The translations under genes and the position numbers were made by a program. 40,373 bases of DNA from an uncultured Oscillospiraceae bacterium (GTDB taxonomy: Bacteria; Bacillota; Clostridia; Oscillospirales; Oscillospiraceae), in contig CAAERF010000557.1 of the NCBI GenBank assembly GCA_900758315.1, positions 1-40,373 of the forward strand, in the 5' to 3' direction. A model generated the notes under the pieces. That model was not told where the DNA came from and searched no databases. It was given only the letters and a program-made list of their open reading frames with translations. The number at the start of each line of letters is the position of its first letter. The stretch's first letter is position 1. Below are positions 26,008-36,172 of the stretch, piece by piece.

Positions 26008-26751
26008 ATGCAACTGAAGGGAAAAATCGCTATCGTCACCGGCGCCGGCCAGGGTCTGGGCAGAGAGATCGCCCTGATGCTGGCAGAGGAGGGCGCCACT
26101 GTGGCTGTGGTGGGCCGGACGGCCGCCAAGCTGGATAAGGTAGTGGAAGAGATCGCCGTAAAAGGCGGGAATGCCGTGGCAATCCCCCGGGATTTGACCG
26201 AGGAGGATCAGGTGCAGTCCATGGTGGACGAGGTGTTGGAACGCTTTGGCCGGATTGACATCTTGGTGAACAATGCCGGCGGCTACCCCAAGGAGATGTA
26301 CGACATTTCCACCCAGTCTCCCCTGAAGATCTGGGACTGGAAGCCGGAGCAGTGGGATCAGATTATCCGTACCAATCTGCGCATCCCCTTCCTGTGCATG
26401 AATAAGGTGACCCCGGTGATGCGGGAGCAGCGCTCCGGCGACATCGTCAGCATCTCCTCCCGGATGGGCCGTATCGCCTCCCAGATGGGCGCCTACGCCG
26501 TGGCCAAGGGCGGCATCGTCACCCTGACCAAGACGGTTGCCATCCAGATGCAGGAGTACGGCGTCAAGTGCAACGCCGTGGCACCTACCATCGTGGACAC
26601 TCCGGGCCAGCGGACGTACAACGCCTCGGTGGGCCAGGACGATGTGAAGATGGGCGACGCCCGCCATGTGGCGCTGGCTGTCCGCTATCTGCTCTGCGAC
26701 ACCCCGCCGGTGATGACCGGTCAGGTCCTGGATCTGTTTACCACACTGTAA
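26008..26751 (+). CDS. Short-chain dehydrogenase/reductase
   Basis: A 247-residue classical SDR. The cofactor motif is TGAGQGLGRE, NNAG is present, and the catalytic Ser is in SISSRMG with YAVAK supplying Tyr and Lys. A short insertion after NNAGG (YPKEMYDIS...KIWDWKPE) distinguishes it from FabG and may shape substrate choice. The ATG at 26008 follows AAGGTGAG. It has its own promoter and terminator and stands apart from the fatty-acid operon, so a sugar, alcohol or steroid-like substrate is as likely as a ketoacyl one. No specific function is assigned. Confidence 0.88.
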   Translation: MQLKGKIAIVTGAGQGLGREIALMLAEEGATVAVVGRTAAKLDKVVEEIAVKGGNAVAIPRDLTEEDQVQSMVDEVLERFGRIDILVNNAGGYPKEMYDISTQSPLKIWDWKPEQWDQIIRTNLRIPFLCMNKVTPVMREQRSGDIVSISSRMGRIASQMGAYAVAKGGIVTLTKTVAIQMQEYGVKCNAVAPTIVDTPGQRTYNASVGQDDVKMGDARHVALAVRYLLCDTPPVMTGQVLDLFTTL

Positions 26752-26831
26752 TGCCAATCAGAGTCCACTCGGATTCTCTCCACATATGTTGTTGTATATT
26801 GTGATCGGCTCCGCTCCGCGGGGCGAAAGGG

Positions 26832-26870
26832 CAACCCCTCCGCTTTTTGGCAGAGGGGTTGTTCTTTTTA
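26832..26870 (+). terminator. Terminator after the SDR gene
   Basis: CAACCCCTC (26832-26840) pairs with GAGGGGTTG (26853-26861), followed by TTCTTTTTA. It touches the 3' end of the convergent small gene. Confidence 0.85.
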
Positions 26871-27101
26871 TCGCCGCTTATTCTGAAGCTTATCGCGCAA
26901 AGCAAGGTGATCGGACTCCAGTGTATCCCATAAGCGTTTCAAATGGAGATATTCACAATATGCGCTCCACACTTCTGGGGAATCATAAGAGGCTTTTGCG
27001 GCGATCAGCTGGCGCAATGTTTCCCGTGCTCCTTCCAATTCAACACCGAGGGAATAAAGACGTGCTGCGGACTGGAGCAAGAGATCGTTCTCTGTATCCA
27101 T
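26868..27101 (-). CDS. Small hypothetical protein divergent from an XRE regulator
   Basis: A 77-residue, mostly helical, charged protein without membrane segments or a motif I know. The ATG at 27101 has GGAGG upstream. A longer frame from 27131 would start inside an operator-like palindrome. The promoter on this strand (TTCACT, 17 bp, TAGACT with TG extension) lies at 27161-27133, flanked by TTAGTGA-type dyads, so the neighbouring XRE protein probably controls it. A link to the regulator as partner or antagonist is speculation. Confidence 0.65.
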   Translation of the reverse strand: MDTENDLLLQSAARLYSLGVELEGARETLRQLIAAKASYDSPEVWSAYCEYLHLKRLWDTLESDHLALRDKLQNKRR

Positions 27102-27118
27102 AGCGACAACCTCCTGCC

Positions 27119-27217
27119 AGTGATATATCACTAGTCTAGCACAAAAGGCGGGGTTAGTGAAGTATCACTAATATGGGAAAGCTTAGTGAAATATCATTAC
27201 CTTGTGATATTCACTAA
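27119..27217. promoter_or_regulatory. Four-dyad operator region of the divergent pair
   Basis: Four related inverted repeats lie between the two divergent genes. They are AGTGATATATCACT (27119-27132, perfect), TTAGTGA-agta-TCACTAA (27154-27171, perfect arms), TTAGTGA-aata-TCATTAC (27183-27200, two mismatches) and TTGTGA-tat-TCACTAA (27202-27217). The consensus is TTAGTGA-N4-TCACTAA. The first two bracket the minus-strand promoter and the last two lie just before the XRE gene, as expected for autoregulation and control of both directions. Confidence 0.85.
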
Positions 27218-27228
27218 GGAGGAGCCAT

Positions 27229-27471
27229 ATGAACACACGGGAAGCGGTTGCGCTTCGCATCCGTCAGCTCTGCCGGGAACGGGGATTGACACCCAATGGG
27301 CTCAGCAATCTGGCGGCGGTGCCTCAGAGCACAGTCAAGAGCATTCTGAACGGGGAGAGCAAAAATCCGGGGATTGTGAGCATCAAAAAACTCTGCGATG
27401 GCTTGGAAATCACTTTGGGAGAGTTTTTCTCTACGCCGGAATTTGACGCTCTGGAACAGGAAATTAAATAG
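27229..27471 (+). CDS. Small XRE family helix-turn-helix regulator
   Basis: An 80-residue protein consisting almost only of a Cro/C1-type HTH domain. LRIRQLCRERGLTPNGLSN is followed by the recognition helix PQSTVKSILNGESKN and the IKKLCDGLEITLGEFF tail. AGGAGG lies 5 nt before the ATG. It is the likely binder of the TTAGTGA dyads upstream. It has no ligand or dimer domain of note. It looks like a simple repressor of itself and the divergent small gene. Confidence 0.9.
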   Translation: MNTREAVALRIRQLCRERGLTPNGLSNLAAVPQSTVKSILNGESKNPGIVSIKKLCDGLEITLGEFFSTPEFDALEQEIK

Positions 27472-27485
27472 TGTAGAAATCATGC

Positions 27486-27521
27486 AAAAAGGACGCCATC
27501 GAACCGGGATGGCGTCCTTTT
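27486..27521. terminator. Bidirectional terminator between the XRE gene and citrate synthase
   Basis: AAAAGGACGCCATC (27487-27500) pairs exactly with GATGGCGTCCTTTT (27508-27521) over 14 bp. It serves both the XRE gene and the convergent citrate synthase gene. Confidence 0.92.
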
Positions 27522-27539
27522 GATGCGGTAGAAGGGAAC

Positions 27540-28907
27540 TCACCGGTCGTCCAGAGGGACGAAGGGCAGGTTGGGCGCCACGGCCTTGTAGGCGGGGCGC
27601 ATGATGCGGCCGGGATTGACGTAAATTTCCTCAATCCGGTGGGCGCACCAGCCGACGATACGGGCGGTGGCGAAGAGTGGGGTGAACAGATCCACGGGGA
27701 TGTTCAGCACGGAGTAGACGAAGCCGGAGTACAGGTCCACGTTGGCGCACATATACTTCTCGCTGCCGGTGACGGCACGGAACACCTCCGGGGTCAGCCG
27801 TTCGATGGACTCGATCAGGTTGAGCCGGTCACCCATGCCGGTTTTCTCGGCCAGGGAGCGGGCAAAGCGTTTCAGCAGCTTGGCCCGGGGATCGGACAGG
27901 GTGTACACTGCATGGCCCATGCCGTAGATCAGGCCGGAGCCATCGCCCAGTTCCTTGTTGAGGATGCGGACCAGCACCGATTTAATCTCGTTGTCATCCC
28001 GCCAGTCCTTGACGTTTTCCGCCACCACGTCCACCATCTGCTGGCAGCGGATGTTGGCGCCACCGTGACGGGGACCCTTCAGAGAGCCGACGCCGGCGGC
28101 GATGGCGGAGAAGATGTCGGTATAGGAGGAGGAGATGACCCGGGTGCTGAAGGTGGAGTTGTTACCGCCGCCGTGCTCTGCGTGGAGCACCAGGCACAGG
28201 TCCAGGAGCTTTGCCTCCTCGTCGGAGAAGACCCGGTCATCCCGGGAAGCGGCCAGGAAGTTTTCCGCCGTGCCGCAGCCGGACATGGCTCCGTGGAGGT
28301 AGAGGGAGCCGCCGTCGATATAGCAGCGCTTGGCGGCGTAGCCGTGGGCTACGATCATAGGAGTCTGGGCGATGAGCTGCATGGACAGCCGCAGCTCATT
28401 TTCCAGAGTCATAGTTTCCGGGTCCGGGTCATAGGAATAGAGGGTCAGAATGCTCCGGGCCAGCTTGTTCATCAGGTTGTTGCTGGGCGCCCGGAGGATC
28501 TGGTCCTCGGTAAACATAGGGGGCAGCGGGCGCATCTCATCCAGCACCTGGTTAAAGCCGTTGAGTTCCTCCCGGGTGGGCAGGTGGCCCATCAGCAGCA
28601 GGAAGGCGGTCTCCTCATAGCCGAACCGGCCCTCGGAGGTAAAGCCGCGGATCAGGTCCTCAACGTTGATGCCGCGGTACACCAGCCGGCCGGGCATGGG
28701 GACCTTCTCGCCGTTCTGCATATAGTAGCCGTAGACATTGCCGATTTGGGTGACGCCGATCAAAACACCGGTGCCGTCGCTGTTGCGCAGACCGCGCTTA
28801 ATGTCAGAGCGGGCATACGCCTTGGGGTTGATCCAGTTGGATTGGCTGAAGCTTTCGCTCATGTCGTGGATAAAGTCACTGGCGGTGGAAGACAAGGCTT
28901 TGGCCAT
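27540..28907 (-). CDS. gltA: Citrate synthase
   Basis: Condenses acetyl-CoA with oxaloacetate to citrate. The 455-residue chain has the three catalytic regions: the first His in LHAEHGGGNNSTF, the second in YGMGHAVYTLSDPRA and the Asp in NVDLYSGFVYSVL, plus GPRHGGAN and a late Arg in ATARIVGW. It stands alone with a strong promoter. No aconitase or isocitrate dehydrogenase is adjacent, so it probably feeds an incomplete TCA branch to 2-oxoglutarate and, with gdhA, glutamate (inference). Confidence 0.95.
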   Translation of the reverse strand: MAKALSSTASDFIHDMSESFSQSNWINPKAYARSDIKRGLRNSDGTGVLIGVTQIGNVYGYYMQNGEKVPMPGRLVYRGINVEDLIRGFTSEGRFGYEETAFLLLMGHLPTREELNGFNQVLDEMRPLPPMFTEDQILRAPSNNLMNKLARSILTLYSYDPDPETMTLENELRLSMQLIAQTPMIVAHGYAAKRCYIDGGSLYLHGAMSGCGTAENFLAASRDDRVFSDEEAKLLDLCLVLHAEHGGGNNSTFSTRVISSSYTDIFSAIAAGVGSLKGPRHGGANIRCQQMVDVVAENVKDWRDDNEIKSVLVRILNKELGDGSGLIYGMGHAVYTLSDPRAKLLKRFARSLAEKTGMGDRLNLIESIERLTPEVFRAVTGSEKYMCANVDLYSGFVYSVLNIPVDLFTPLFATARIVGWCAHRIEEIYVNPGRIMRPAYKAVAPNLPFVPLDDR

Positions 28908-28949
28908 ATTATGTTACCCTCTTTCTGCGGCGTATTATAAATCTCTTTT

Positions 28950-28978
28950 AGTATAAGTGATCTGAAATTTGAAGTCAA
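28950..28978 (-). promoter_or_regulatory. Sigma-A promoter of citrate synthase
   Basis: On the minus strand TTGACT (28978-28973), 17 bp, TATACT (28955-28950), 43 bp upstream of the start codon. Confidence 0.85.
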
Positions 28979-29063
28979 CAAGCTGGTGGGCATTCCAAAA
29001 AAGACTGTCAAAAGTAGCCTATTTTACAGGCAAAAAACAGGGGAAAGTTGAACAGAATGAAGT

Positions 29064-30161
29064 ATGAAAAAGCGTAACTTGCATCGAAAGCGAAATCCGG
29101 TCTATTGCACCCTGCGCAGGGCGCTGATCCTGACGCTGGTGGTATTCTTCCTGCCGGCGGCGGTGTTCGGCAGGACAGCCCGGGCCGAGGAGCCGTCGGA
29201 GCCGGAACCGGCGGCGGTGGCTGAGGCGGAGGAGACTGCGGTAACCGAAGAAAAGGAACCGGCAGAGGAGGAGGCATCTGAGCGCTCAGACACAGCGCCG
29301 GCGTCGGATGGTGAATCCGTCACCCTGAAGGTGAAAATGGGAGACCAGGTGAAAACCATGGAGCTGGAGGAGTACCTCTGGGGCGTGGTGGCGGCGGAGA
29401 TGCCGGCGGCCTTTGAGCAGGAGGCCCTGAAGGCCCAGGCCATAGCAGCCCGCACTTATACCCTGTATCGGATGGAAAATCCCAGTCCCAACCACACAAA
29501 GGCGGATATCTGCACTGATTCCACCTGCTGTCAGGCCTGGATCAGCTACGACGACCGGATGGAGGCCTGGAGCGGCAGCAAGGGAAAGGAGTATGCCCAA
29601 AAAATCACCACTGCCATTGAGGAGACTCGGGGCCAGGTGATCTACTACCAGGACGAGCCCATCATGGCCGCCTTCCACGCCGCTAGCGCCGGGATGACCA
29701 AGGGCGCCGAGGAGGTGTGGGGGAAGGATGTGGCCTACTTACAGGCGGTGAAGAGTCCGGAGACCGGGGATCAGGTGCCCAATTACTACAGTGTTGTCAC
29801 CGTGACTGCGGCAGAGTTCAGGCAGAAGCTGGTGAGCCGCTATCCGGAGGCGGAGCTGGGAAAGACGCCGGAAAAGTGGTTCGGAAAGGTAAGTTATGAT
29901 GACGGCGGCCTGCCGGTCTCCATCAAAATTGGCGGGCAGGACGTGCCCACCTCAGTTCTGCGCAGTCTGTTTGAACTGCGCAGCGCCAGCCTGACGGTGG
30001 AGTGCGACGGAGAGAATGTGACATTTTATGTCACCGGCTATGGCCACGGTGTGGGCATGAGCCAGTACGGCGCCAACGCCATGGCCAAGGAGGGCAAGAG
30101 CGCCAAAGCCATCCTGGAGCACTACTACACCGGGGTGGAGATTCGCAGTATGGACCGTTGA
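29064..30161 (+). CDS. spoIID: SpoIID/LytB-type sporulation lytic transglycosylase
   Basis: Cuts denuded glycan strands during engulfment of the forespore, together with SpoIIP and SpoIIM. The 365 residues comprise an N-terminal membrane anchor or signal (about 18-36), an acidic Glu/Pro/Ala-rich linker (42-85) and the SpoIID domain with EEYLWGVVAAEMP (the likely catalytic Glu in AEMP), KAQAIAARTY, CTDSTCCQAW, HAASAGMT and GYGHGVGMSQYGA. The Cys and His residues could bind zinc as in clostridial SpoIID. The ribosome site is weak. No sigma-E promoter was recognised. spoIIP, spoIIM and spoIIID are not adjacent. Confidence 0.92.
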   Translation: MKKRNLHRKRNPVYCTLRRALILTLVVFFLPAAVFGRTARAEEPSEPEPAAVAEAEETAVTEEKEPAEEEASERSDTAPASDGESVTLKVKMGDQVKTMELEEYLWGVVAAEMPAAFEQEALKAQAIAARTYTLYRMENPSPNHTKADICTDSTCCQAWISYDDRMEAWSGSKGKEYAQKITTAIEETRGQVIYYQDEPIMAAFHAASAGMTKGAEEVWGKDVAYLQAVKSPETGDQVPNYYSVVTVTAAEFRQKLVSRYPEAELGKTPEKWFGKVSYDDGGLPVSIKIGGQDVPTSVLRSLFELRSASLTVECDGENVTFYVTGYGHGVGMSQYGANAMAKEGKSAKAILEHYYTGVEIRSMDR

Positions 30162-30275
30162 CAGGCCGGAACAGGCGTGGTACAATACAGCCTGTTCATC
30201 GGAGGACTGTCATCGGAATGACAGAGCCGGATAAGATGTCGGGTGCGCCCGGGATTTTATCCGGCTTTCTTTTTA
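30158..30275 (+). promoter_or_regulatory. MATE gene promoter with leader terminator (attenuator candidate)
   Basis: A consensus promoter, TTGACA (30158-30163), 17 bp, TACAAT (30181-30186), overlaps the spoIID stop codon. The leader has hairpin CTGTCA-N6-TGACAG (30207-30224) and then directly a terminator, AGCCGGATAA (30225-30234) with TTATCCGGCT (30257-30266) and TTCTTTTTA, all before the MATE start at 30287. The frame is open through the terminator from an ATG at 30218 into the MATE gene. It may end spoIID transcripts, attenuate the MATE gene, or both. Confidence 0.65.
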
Positions 30276-30286
30276 CGGAGGATTGT

Positions 30287-31621
30287 ATGGATTTTGTCAA
30301 CGGAAACCTGCGAAATACCTTTCTGCGCTACCTGTTTGCCTCGCTGGGCAGCGCCATCGTCACCTCCATCTACACCAGTGTGGATATGATCTGCGTGGGC
30401 CACTACTGCGGGCCCGACGGCAGTGCTGCCATCTCCTGCGTCAATCCACTGTGGTCCATTATGATCGCCCTGGGACTGCTGTTGGGCGTGGGCGGCTCGG
30501 TGTGGATGACCACCCGGCGTGGCGCCGGCGCGGATGAGGAGGCGGATACCTACTTCAGCGTGGCCCTGATGATTGCCCTGATACTGTCCGCCGCCTTAAT
30601 GCTGGTGTATCTGTTCCTGCGGGAACCACTGCTCCGGTTTTTCGGAGCCGATGACCAGCTGATTCCCTACGCTATGGACTACGCCCAGTGGCTTGCCTGG
30701 GCAGTGCCCGCCTTCCTGGCGGGGGCGATGCTGTCCAATTTTATCCGCAACGACGGCGCTCCCGGCATCTGCGCGGCGGCCATTCTCACCGGCGGCGCGG
30801 TCAACATCGTAGGCGACGTGTACTTTGTCTTTGACTTTGGCCTGGGCATGGGGATGAGCGGCGCGGGTCTGGCCACCGCGCTGGGACAGCTGGTGGCACT
30901 GCTCATTCTCTGCTTCTACTTCCTGCGGAAGCAGTGCAGACTCCGGCTGCGCAGACCGCGCAAGGTGGCCGCAGTCCTCAAGCGGATCTGTGCATCAGGC
31001 TTCGCGCCGGCCATTGTGGACCTGACCTTTGGCGTCACCGTCATCCTGTTCAACCGGCAGATCATGCGCTACGCCGGCACGGCGGATCTGGCGGTGTTCG
31101 GCACGGTGGCCAATGTCGCCATCCTGTTCCAGGCTCTGTTCTACGGCGTGGGACAGGCGGTGCAGCCCATCACCTCCGCCAATTACGGCGCCGGTCAGTG
31201 GAGCCGGGTGGCCCGGATGCGGCGGATCTACCTGACCACCTCGGTGATCATGGGCGTGCTCTTTGTCAGCATCACGACCCTGTTTCCAAAGCAGCTGCTG
31301 AACATCTACATGGCCGTCACAGAGGAGATTTTGACCATCGGGCCCACAGCCCTGCGCATCTACGGCATCTCCTTCCTGTTCATGGGGATCAACGTGGTGG
31401 CAACCTACTATCTGGAGTCCGTACTGCGGCCCCGGCAGTCCTTTGTCATCTCCCTGTCCCGGGGATTTGTCCTCACTGGCCTCTTTGTCCTGATTCTGCC
31501 CGCAGTGTTCGGCGTTCAGGCCATCTGGTGGACCATGCCCTTGACGGAAGGGCTGACCATGGTCTATACGCTGCTTTCCCTCCGGGGTTCAGCGTCCGCG
31601 CCGGCAGCAGTCCCGGAATAA
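30287..31621 (+). CDS. MATE family multidrug/cation efflux transporter
   Basis: A 444-residue membrane protein with about 12 hydrophobic segments, the MATE size, expected to export drugs or metabolites in exchange for Na+ or H+. Typical segments include SIYTSVDMICVGHYCG near the start, AMLSNFIRNDG and INVVGDVYFVF midway and a repeat of the fold after about residue 230. The ATG at 30287 has GGAGG 5 nt before it. An in-frame ATG at 30218 lacks a well-placed site. The substrate is unknown. Confidence 0.9.
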   Translation: MDFVNGNLRNTFLRYLFASLGSAIVTSIYTSVDMICVGHYCGPDGSAAISCVNPLWSIMIALGLLLGVGGSVWMTTRRGAGADEEADTYFSVALMIALILSAALMLVYLFLREPLLRFFGADDQLIPYAMDYAQWLAWAVPAFLAGAMLSNFIRNDGAPGICAAAILTGGAVNIVGDVYFVFDFGLGMGMSGAGLATALGQLVALLILCFYFLRKQCRLRLRRPRKVAAVLKRICASGFAPAIVDLTFGVTVILFNRQIMRYAGTADLAVFGTVANVAILFQALFYGVGQAVQPITSANYGAGQWSRVARMRRIYLTTSVIMGVLFVSITTLFPKQLLNIYMAVTEEILTIGPTALRIYGISFLFMGINVVATYYLESVLRPRQSFVISLSRGFVLTGLFVLILPAVFGVQAIWWTMPLTEGLTMVYTLLSLRGSASAPAAVPE

Positions 31622-31746
31622 GAGCCTTCCTGTGAAAATACCCCACGGGAAATCCGTGGGGGTGTCCGAGCGGTAGAAAAACGAACCGAAGCCTAAAGGC
31701 CTCGCCAGAGTTCCGGCGGCTCTGATGCCGGAATCAAATCGAATCT

Positions 31747-31779
31747 GAAAAAAGTGACGACATGTGCGTCACTTTTTTC
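31747..31779. terminator. Perfect 13-bp stem with T-runs (terminator-like)
   Basis: GAAAAAAGTGACG (31747-31759) pairs exactly with CGTCACTTTTTTC (31767-31779). The T-run inside the arms could end transcription from either side. Confidence 0.6.
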
Positions 31780-31888
31780 ACGTCCCGGCCCGCAAGTGCC
31801 TTCCCTTCGGGAAGGCGCGCAGGCGGGCTGCTGTCTTCGGAAAAATGCTTGCATTTTTCCGAGCGGTTGTCGACTTTGTCGACAACCA

Positions 31889-31922
31889 AACACCCCCGCG
31901 GATGTTCCGTGGGGGTGTTTTT
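31889..31922. terminator. Terminator at the nifJ 3' end
   Basis: AACACCCCC...CGGA pairs with TCCG...GGGGGTGTT, flanked by a T-run on the plus strand and TTT on the minus strand. It lies about 35 bp past the nifJ stop. Confidence 0.7.
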
Positions 31923-31956
31923 GTGTGGTAAAAAAGGTTAAAAGCGCTGGCTTGGC

Positions 31957-35490
<3,534 letters not shown>

Positions 35491-35524
35491 GTGTAGTATC
35501 CTCCTTTATCGTACCTTGTGCAAA

Positions 35525-35584
35525 CTGATTGAATCAGGATACGTTAAATAATCATATCATACCAGCAAAAGGTCCATTTGTAAA
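35525..35584 (-). promoter_or_regulatory. nifJ promoter and leader palindrome
   Basis: On the minus strand TTTACA (35584-35579), 17 bp, TATGAT (35561-35556). In the leader, CTGATT-g-AATCAG (35525-35537) is a perfect 13-bp palindrome between the transcription start and the ribosome site, a possible operator. Confidence 0.75.
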
Positions 35585-36105
35585 CAAAAAAATCAACCGG
35601 CGAATCAAATTTGGAAGGGGAAAAAGGGCGCAAAAATGAGATACAAGCCGATTTTAGGGGTAAGAAACGGGAGATTTTTGAGGAATTGATGCGGCGAGCT
35701 TTTGACAAAGTGTTTGCTGAATGTGGTTTTTTGAATCGGGAGGGCGGTACCGGGTGACAAGCTGTCATTTCCCGCTGAAAAAAGTAGGATTTTCCCGGCA
35801 CGTTCCGGGGGTTCCGGGAAGAGAAGTGGTAAAGTCCACAAAAAACGGGAGTGGGGAAAGAGAAAAGCAGGGCATTTCCACGGAGTATGCCGGGCGGGCA
35901 GGGTCCCTAAGCTGCCTCTGCAGGCGGCAGTTGCCGGACGGTTGGCCGGGCGTTTCCCCGGCAGGAACAGGGGGTTGACAAAGCGAAAAGGTTGACAAAT
36001 GGTAGCGGGACGATTTGAGGGTGAAACGGTGGCCGTTTTCCGGGCGGATGGAGGGGCTTTGACGGGAAAACCGGCCAAATGGTTTGCAGTTCACCTGGCG
36101 GCATA
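35585..36105. other. Long non-coding gap between nifJ and comM
   Basis: About 520 bp with no open frame that has a ribosome site. TTGACAAAG occurs at 35702 and 35975 and TTGACAAAT at 35992, and TGACA-agc-TGTCA lies at 35756. GC-rich hairpins include TTCCCGG...CCGGGAA (near 35794-35821), CTGCC...GGCGGCAG (near 35912-35930) and AAACGG-tgg-CCGTTT (near 36024-36038). No -10 was found at proper spacing to the TTGACA copies. A structured RNA is possible but not recognised. Confidence 0.5.
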
Positions 36106-36134
36106 TTGCAATTTCTGGGGGGATACAGTACAAT
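36106..36134 (+). promoter_or_regulatory. Sigma-A promoter of comM/yifB
   Basis: TTGCAA (36106-36111), 17 bp, TACAAT (36129-36134), 38 bp before the start codon. Confidence 0.75.
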
Positions 36135-36172
36135 AAAAAAGAAATTACTTTGGCTGGAAGGAGTGGATTGCC

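Larger units (their letters stand above)
31641..31922. repeat. Seven-hairpin palindrome cassette with 13-bp flanking direct repeat
   Basis: The 335-bp gap between the convergent MATE and nifJ genes is filled with dyads: CCCCACGG/CCGTGGGG (31641-31661), GCC-taaa-GGC and CAGAG/CTCTG (31691-31724), a 13-bp GAAAAAAGTGACG stem (31747-31779), GCCCGC/GCGGGC enclosing GCCTTCCC-ttc-GGGAAGGC (31788-31828), a 12-bp TCGGAAAAATGC stem (31837-31862), GGTTGTCGAC-ttt-GTCGACAACC (31865-31887) and AACACCCCC/GGGGGTGTT (31889-31919). TCCGTGGGGGTGT occurs at 31653-31665 and again at 31906-31918. The TCCGAGCGGT decamer also occurs twice. No coding sequence is present. Confidence 0.75.

Noticed and set aside
27119..27217. 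A short CRISPR-like array
   Set aside because: The repeats are palindromic operators of unequal spacing between divergent genes, not direct repeats with regular unique spacers.
31660..31740. A tRNA-Ser/Leu-like sequence (GTCCGAGCGGTAGA...GGAATCAAATC)
   Set aside because: There is no nearby acceptor stem, no proper anticodon arm and the T-arm consensus is broken. It lies in a palindrome cassette.
35721..35978. An 85-codon frame in the nifJ-comM gap
   Set aside because: No ribosome site, no motif, and a composition unlike the real genes.
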